64,000 nt of DNA, from the NCBI GenBank assembly GCA_005784505.1, contig VCAZ01000015.1:496001-560000 (forward strand), read 5' to 3'. Of the stretch, positions 58,441-64,000 are shown one piece after another. Origin of the DNA: Bagarius yarrelli (lineage: Eukaryota; Chordata; Actinopteri; Siluriformes; Sisoridae). The stretch's first letter is position 1. Every line of letters begins with the position of its first letter. The notes beneath the pieces were generated by a model. That model saw only the letters and a list, made by a program, of their open reading frames with translations, was not told where the DNA came from and searched no databases. The translations under genes were made by a program, and so were the position numbers.

Positions 58441-59399
58441 GCCTAAAGTATAGTATAGGGTAACTATTTTCCTTAAAATCATTCCTGAGATAACTTCTAC
58501 ATCTTAACACAAACAGTTTGATCATTTTCTTAAATAATAAATTGTGTGCTGGATGTTATAACTGGACCAGGGCTTATAAAGTAGTAAAAGACCTGCTCTC
58601 TGTTTGAAAGCCAGCTGTGCATGGTGCAGGTGGACTGGAGACACAGGCCAGGCAATGTGGGCTCGGGATATGAGTTTCTCTTTCATGTTGGTATAAGGTA
58701 GGTAAGATCTTCTCCTGTCCTTAAAGTTTGACCTTTGCGACTACAGGGGGGTTTCAGATCAGTCGGCATCTTTAAACAGTGCAGGTACTGACGATGATGG
58801 GAATGGACATGGAGTTCGAGATCTGGAGATGATGAAGATGGACAGGTGGTCTGAGATCTGTATATTGCAGAGAACCTGATGACCTCTCAATCTCAACTTG
58901 CTGACAGATACCCCAATAATGGATGTTATTAAAGATGAGCACTAAAATGACCATAGGTAAATTTGTCGTAGACTGGTCGGTGTTTGGTGGTTCACCTCCT
59001 TTAGTTTGTTAGATTGAATGAGCATTAGACTATGCTTTCCTGGTAAATGACAACCATCTCTAAACTCTCATCCGTGGCTTCTCTACACGCTTCTAACCCC
59101 TGCGGGGTGGATCCTTCATTCGTCTAGTCATTGTTTAATGACACAAAGACACCAGTCAGTCCCACGCCAGAAACAGACCCATGCTGGGCAGAGTCAGTGT
59201 GCGAGGGGAATGGGAAATTAAGGCGAGAATTCCCACAGAGTGGAGCACAGAACATTGAATAATGATGACGACAGAAAAGAAAGTCGTCTTCACTTTTAGA
59301 CAGTGCCATCTTGATGATTGATGACTGACTGATTGACTCTAATTTATGATCTCATTCTTGGCCGTACGTTTACGGCATTCGAGGAAAAGCTATACCTTG

Positions 59400-59557
59400 T
59401 AATTTACATTCACGTTTACGCCATTTGGCAAACGCCCTTATCCAGAGCGACTTGCATTTCTTTTATACAACTGTGCAATTGGGGGTTAAGGGCCCTGCTC
59501 AGGGGCCCAACAGTAGCAACTTGGTTGTACTGGGAATAGAACACTGATCCTCCTTTT
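59400..59557 (-). mobile_element. tRNA-derived SINE (antisense)
   Basis: Plus-strand 'atttggcaaacgcccttatc' to 'gcccaacagtagcaacttgg', truncated in the head. Confidence 0.7.
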
Positions 59558-62540
59558 CTGTTTCTAATCAACAAACACCACAGAAAACACCCTCCAAACT
59601 TGGTTCAATATCGTCATTTACACTAAAGATATAACCGTTTGTCTGTCCACAGGTTTTATCTGTTTTTGAGGGGCTAAATCAACTGAAATAAAACTACAAG
59701 GTGAGGTTACTGTTGCTTATGCTAAAGTTCTCCTGCACACACACACTCGTTTGTCTTACTTTCTTTATGAGGTCCAGGCGGTGTCTTAATTACAGTTTCT
59801 GGTGAAAAACTGACAATAAACAGCAGCTACAGGTGAGCCGGAATTATCTACTACACTATAAAAAAAAACGAGCATAACTATAAACCATACCCAATTCTAG
59901 AACTTAAAGATATTTAGGAAGACATTAGAGCCATTACTGTTTTCATTATGTTACGATAAATAGCCTACATGTCTGTTATGCTTATGCATGCATTAATAGC
60001 CAGGCAGAAACAAATCATAGATATATAGATGTCGTGACTCGTTACAAACCATAAAGGCTTAACGAGCACGTCAGGAATCCTCCCCAGAATATAAATTCAG
60101 CTTAGCTGCCAGGAAAAGTGGATTAAACACTTAAGTTTAACGTAAATACTTTCTACACACAATGTTCTCATCTTGAGTAAAGCTGAACACTGATGGTCTG
60201 TTCTCTTAACGAGATTATAGAATGACCCTTTTTGGTGACGTAGCTTCAGGGTGGGAGGTTCTGCAGCTGTAAGATGGGATGAAAAGGCTGTAGGGATGTG
60301 TATAGGGGAAAAAAAAATTGCACCTGGCTGACCTGAGGTTTTTCTTTCTTTCTTTCCTTTTTTTTTTAAATGATGTCAACACCACATCTCTCTGTCCTGC
60401 ATACCGGCATGCGGAGAGGAATGTTGGCACTGATTAAGAGACAGATAGACTTCCTAGCTTTAAAGTATCGTCCTTTTCTTTATACACATTTGAGCCTTTT
60501 ATTCATCCCACTCTTGCATATACAGTATACGTGCGAGTGTATCTATTGGATCCTGCATTCCATTATCCATAAAGCTATACAATCAACTGCAAAAATGGTG
60601 TACACCAAGTATTAAAAGAATTTTTAAAAAATGTTGGGTTTCACTGTTGTATTTTGCCTGTTTAACCCTAATGATGAATGCAAATGTCAACTTGCACAAT
60701 TTATTTTTTTTTGAGACTGTGTGGAGTTTAGTGTTAGGGTAATCGATATAACCCACCACAACCCTGGCTAAGATGTAGTGGTTATGGAAGATAGTTGAGA
60801 GATTAGTGAACAAAGTCATCTCCATGACTTAAAAGCTTATTCTCCTCTAAACACTTCTCCATCTTCGTCCTTTTTATTAAACAATCCTCAGAACCACTAA
60901 TTCAAAACATACAGTATCATACAAAAATGCATCATTATGTTTTTTAAAAAAAACATCCATGCTTAAGTTAAGTAGTGTCTTTTCCCGACTGTGGAAAACG
61001 CGGTTTAACACTGGTGGGTCCTCATCTGGAATAAATCAGGGTCTTCTTTTGTAGTACCTTTCATCAGAAAGAAAGAACCCCACTCAGTTCTCAAAATACC
61101 TTATGAAGATTCGTGCAAAAAGCATTGTTCTTTGTTTGACCCTTTAAATACCATCAAGATGTTAAATGACCAAACCTGAACACCCAGAAACAACATAGGG
61201 AAGCCAGTTACAAACATGCCTCCAGAAATAAACCATGGGTTTTTCCAAGGTTAGTGTTGAACAGGCACCCCATCATTTTTCCTTTCCATTCTTCTACAGG
61301 AAAAAAAACCAGACAAATAAAAGCCCTTTCTGACTATCTGCACCAGCTAAGTGCAAATTGAGACTGTGCTTCCTGTGGAGGGGCAGCAGCGGCTTACAGC
61401 ATAGCATGCTCTTTATTATTCAACAGCCGACCAATACATATTATTACACACATAAAACAGGACATACAGTTCATGAACTGATTAATTAAATTCCTCAACT
61501 CAACTATTAAATCATGTGTCTATGATATAAATATCAGATGGTTTTCATCTGTCTACAACTGTTTTAGACTGCAAGCTAAAAAAAATCCTGTTTTAACACA
61601 AACTCGTACTGCTTGTGGAGCACTGTTTATTTTAACATAAATTTATCCTAGTGATTTAGGCATGGCGGGGTTGTTGGTGCCTAACAGACTTTCTTTTAAA
61701 AATAATACTAATCTGGGGTTTGCTAGAGTTTACACAAATATGCTACGGTGGTAGTTTTTGCTGTGAAAAAAAAACACCTTTGAAGTTACAGCACAGGTAT
61801 ATAGAAAAGCAGCTAAATGCACAATATAAACCCTGAGGTAAAGAGGCTACGATAGCAGAAGATCATATGGGCTGTAATTAGCCACAAACAGAAACCTGAA
61901 GCTACAGTTGGCACAGGTTTAGATGTAAATGTAGATGTAGATGAATACCCAAAATACACACAAATCTACTGCATTCTGTCAGGTCAAACAATAATAATCA
62001 AAGCTGGGAATCCTCTGCTAGTCCACAGGGTTGTTAGACAGAGCATGAGGTGTAAAGCTTGTTCATAAACTCCTTTGGCTCTTACTGCTGTTTCTACACA
62101 AAGAACTGCTTTCATGCTGGGGGGTAAAAAAATCCTAGGGTTGAGATTTTTAAAGCATGGCTGTAGTGCAGTGAGAGCCCACCTTCATTAGTGACCTCTA
62201 ACATAGCCATAAAAGCAAATAAAGCACCAATGCATACGTGTCTCCAGAGGCAAAACCTGAGCTCTAACAAACATCTGGAGACTCTAGTGAGCCAATCAGG
62301 CTTGGTGAAATGGTAGTGGGAATAAACTCATTATCAATACTGTTTACAGAACAGATGGTGGAAAATGTATTTATTGAATTCCAATTCATTTCAACTGACC
62401 AATCAGAACATTAGAATTTAAAAATTATTGTGTAGTAATAACACAAAATTACCCTTAGTAAAGTAACCTGAACTATGAGACGCAGATTATTGAACTGTTT
62501 ACCATTTAATCATCATTACTAAAGAATAAGATTTCACTTT

Positions 62541-63110
62541 ATTAGGGGTGTGCAGGACACTTATCCCATAAGACAAGACGAGACACGAGACTGGGTTTAG
62601 GAGAACAAGACGAAACATGAGACTGGGTTCACAAGAACAAGACGAGACGTTTAGACTTTTTTAAAGAAATCCTCAATGATGAAATACAGGGAAAATTGTC
62701 TTTTACTCACCTAAAAAACACAAAAGGCAAATGCACAAAACGCATGTTAAAAAAAATCAACCTGTGTTTTAGGGAATTGAAATTCTATTCTAATGACTTA
62801 TATGTAGTAATTAACAAAATGTTTAGCCACAAACTTTTTTTCACCATGTTCGTTATTAATTTGTGTGGTGGCAGCTGTAGCAGCTTCTGATCGGACGTCA
62901 ATACTGCAACAGCTGTTGAACTCCAGTGAAAAAAAAGCCACGCGTCTTACCCGTCTGAGCAAACGAACGCCACGCGCAACAGCAAGTCCAGCCTGTATAG
63001 TGAGGTTTATTGTGTGTGCGAAGCATTTCACGTGTGGCTTAAATCCTGTCTAACGCACAGCCACATCCATATTATGCACACTGTCTGCTATAACAGCAAT
63101 ACAGATCATG
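62541..63110 (-). pseudogene. hAT-family transposase remnant
   Basis: On the minus strand a broken frame includes NMDVAVR just before a stop, then KCFAHTINLTIQAGL (from 63031) and VRLLRRVRRVAFF. These are the conserved 'CFAHTLNL...' block and following segment of Ac/hAT transposases. A stop codon separates the first two parts and the later part is frameshifted and decayed. Plus-strand 'gagacacgagactgggtt' words at 62580-62650 recur in the tails of such teleost elements. It is non-functional. The N-terminal BED finger and the dimerisation end were not found in the flanking sequence. Confidence 0.7.
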
Positions 63111-64000
63111 TTAGCAGATGTGCATGGTATTTATTTCTTACAATGTTTGAATATTGTCTCTGTCTTGTCTGTTAATCCTTCACCGTTTCTTATTTTCACC
63201 AGGAAATGAAAATGTTGCCACACAAACTATTTAAATGTGGTGGAGCATCTTCTATCGTTACATTCTCAAGGAACCAGTCAGAGCTGTTGGTAAACAAAAA
63301 GTGTTTACTTATAGTAAAAAATGGTAACTATAAAACAGCCAACTCTGATCTAACATATCTTTCATCTAACCATGTTGAGGCCAATTACTATAATGAAAAC
63401 AAACTGGAGCAAATGGCTTGAAGTGTTTTTTTTTTTTTCTTAAATTTATGACGCCTGAATCTGGATCACTTTAATCACAGACTGATGAGTTTCTGTTGCC
63501 AACACCTACAAGCCTTACTGATTTATATGTGTAAAAAGATCTTAGAAAACTGATAGCTGGTCAAACATGACATAGTGACATTTTTATTGCCTTCAGAATT
63601 ATGGGCGTATACTGTTTTTAGCCTTAAGTCTATATAGTCTCAATTAATTTTGCTGCCTACAGATAGTCAGGAGCAGTGAAGGGAAAATCACTTAAAAACC
63701 AAGTATGCATTACAGGGCTCGTATTTAACACTGAAACCCTTCTGATGAATACCACCTGTCTGGCTGAGACCATGAGATTGTCAGTGACAAACTCTGGTTA
63801 ACAAAATGTAACCTGTCTAGGCAAATAATGAATAAAAGGCTCTGTTTGACCAAAAATAAATCGCAAATTCATAGATACAAATATTGTCTAAAAATGTTGC
63901 AATTCTGTGGTACATGTGACTAATTCGGGGGGTAACAGTTGATGTTTTTGAGGTAAAAAAAAAATAATTCTGACATAAATATAGACATTTCTGGGGTAGA

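Larger units (their letters stand above)
57592..64000. other. ptk7: Presumed ptk7 intron 1, continuing beyond the window
   Basis: The first Ig exon starts at 57591 in phase 1, so a signal-peptide exon must lie upstream. No ATG exon with a hydrophobic core and an in-phase donor, and no CpG-rich promoter, was recognised to the end of the window. The stretch holds SINE copies, a hAT remnant and otherwise AT-rich DNA. Confidence 0.6.

Noticed and set aside
57592..64000. Search for the ptk7 signal-peptide exon
   Set aside because: No ATG exon with a hydrophobic core ending in a phase-1 donor was recognised. Short hydrophobic frames here lack donors or lie in repeats.

Overview
This is vertebrate nuclear DNA, almost certainly from a teleost fish. 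It has multi-exon genes with GT-AG introns, three recognisable vertebrate genes, dense CA/GT/GA microsatellites, and teleost-type repeats (tRNA-derived SINEs, Tc1-like and hAT-like elements). The dominant SINE type suggests an ostariophysan such as a catfish or characin, but I hold that loosely. There are no bacterial-style operons, CRISPR arrays or tRNA/rRNA genes that I can support.

Layout. (1) 1-3.3 kb is repeat-rich upstream DNA. (2) 3.3-9.5 kb, plus strand, holds a seven-exon creatine-kinase-family gene. It is open and in phase throughout (363 aa) but has lost nearly all phosphagen-kinase substrate-binding residues and the reactive cysteine, so it looks like a pseudoenzyme. (3) 12.5-41.9 kb, minus strand, holds a complete 17-exon mark3 gene encoding a MAP/microtubule affinity-regulating kinase of 772 aa, with its 3' UTR down to about 10.93 kb. 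The two genes converge tail to tail, as human CKB and MARK3 do, so the dead enzyme sits at the CKB position. (4) 42-45.9 kb is intergenic, with the mark3 promoter side, a decayed Tc1-like transposon carrying a nested MITE, and SINEs. (5) 46.6-57.6 kb, minus strand, holds ptk7 coding exons 2-20: seven Ig domains, a transmembrane segment and a pseudokinase with ALG in place of DFG. The signal-peptide exon is not visible and probably lies beyond 64 kb. (6) 57.6-64 kb is presumed ptk7 intron 1, with SINE copies and a hAT transposase remnant.

Function. Mark3 is a polarity and microtubule Ser/Thr kinase. Ptk7 is a Wnt/planar-cell-polarity co-receptor. The creatine-kinase-like protein probably has a non-catalytic or altered role. 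Nothing in the sequence shows that the three genes act in one pathway.

Main points for a second look: the intact but active-site-stripped creatine kinase at the CKB locus; a last ptk7 intron with no AG acceptor in the required phase; the ptk7 transmembrane exon (201 nt, skippable in frame) flanked on both sides by TG repeats at its splice sites; and a 99-nt mark3 intron that appears to use a GC donor and is open in frame. Exon boundaries come from hand reading of splice sites, reading-frame continuity and recalled family sequences. No alignment or search was run.
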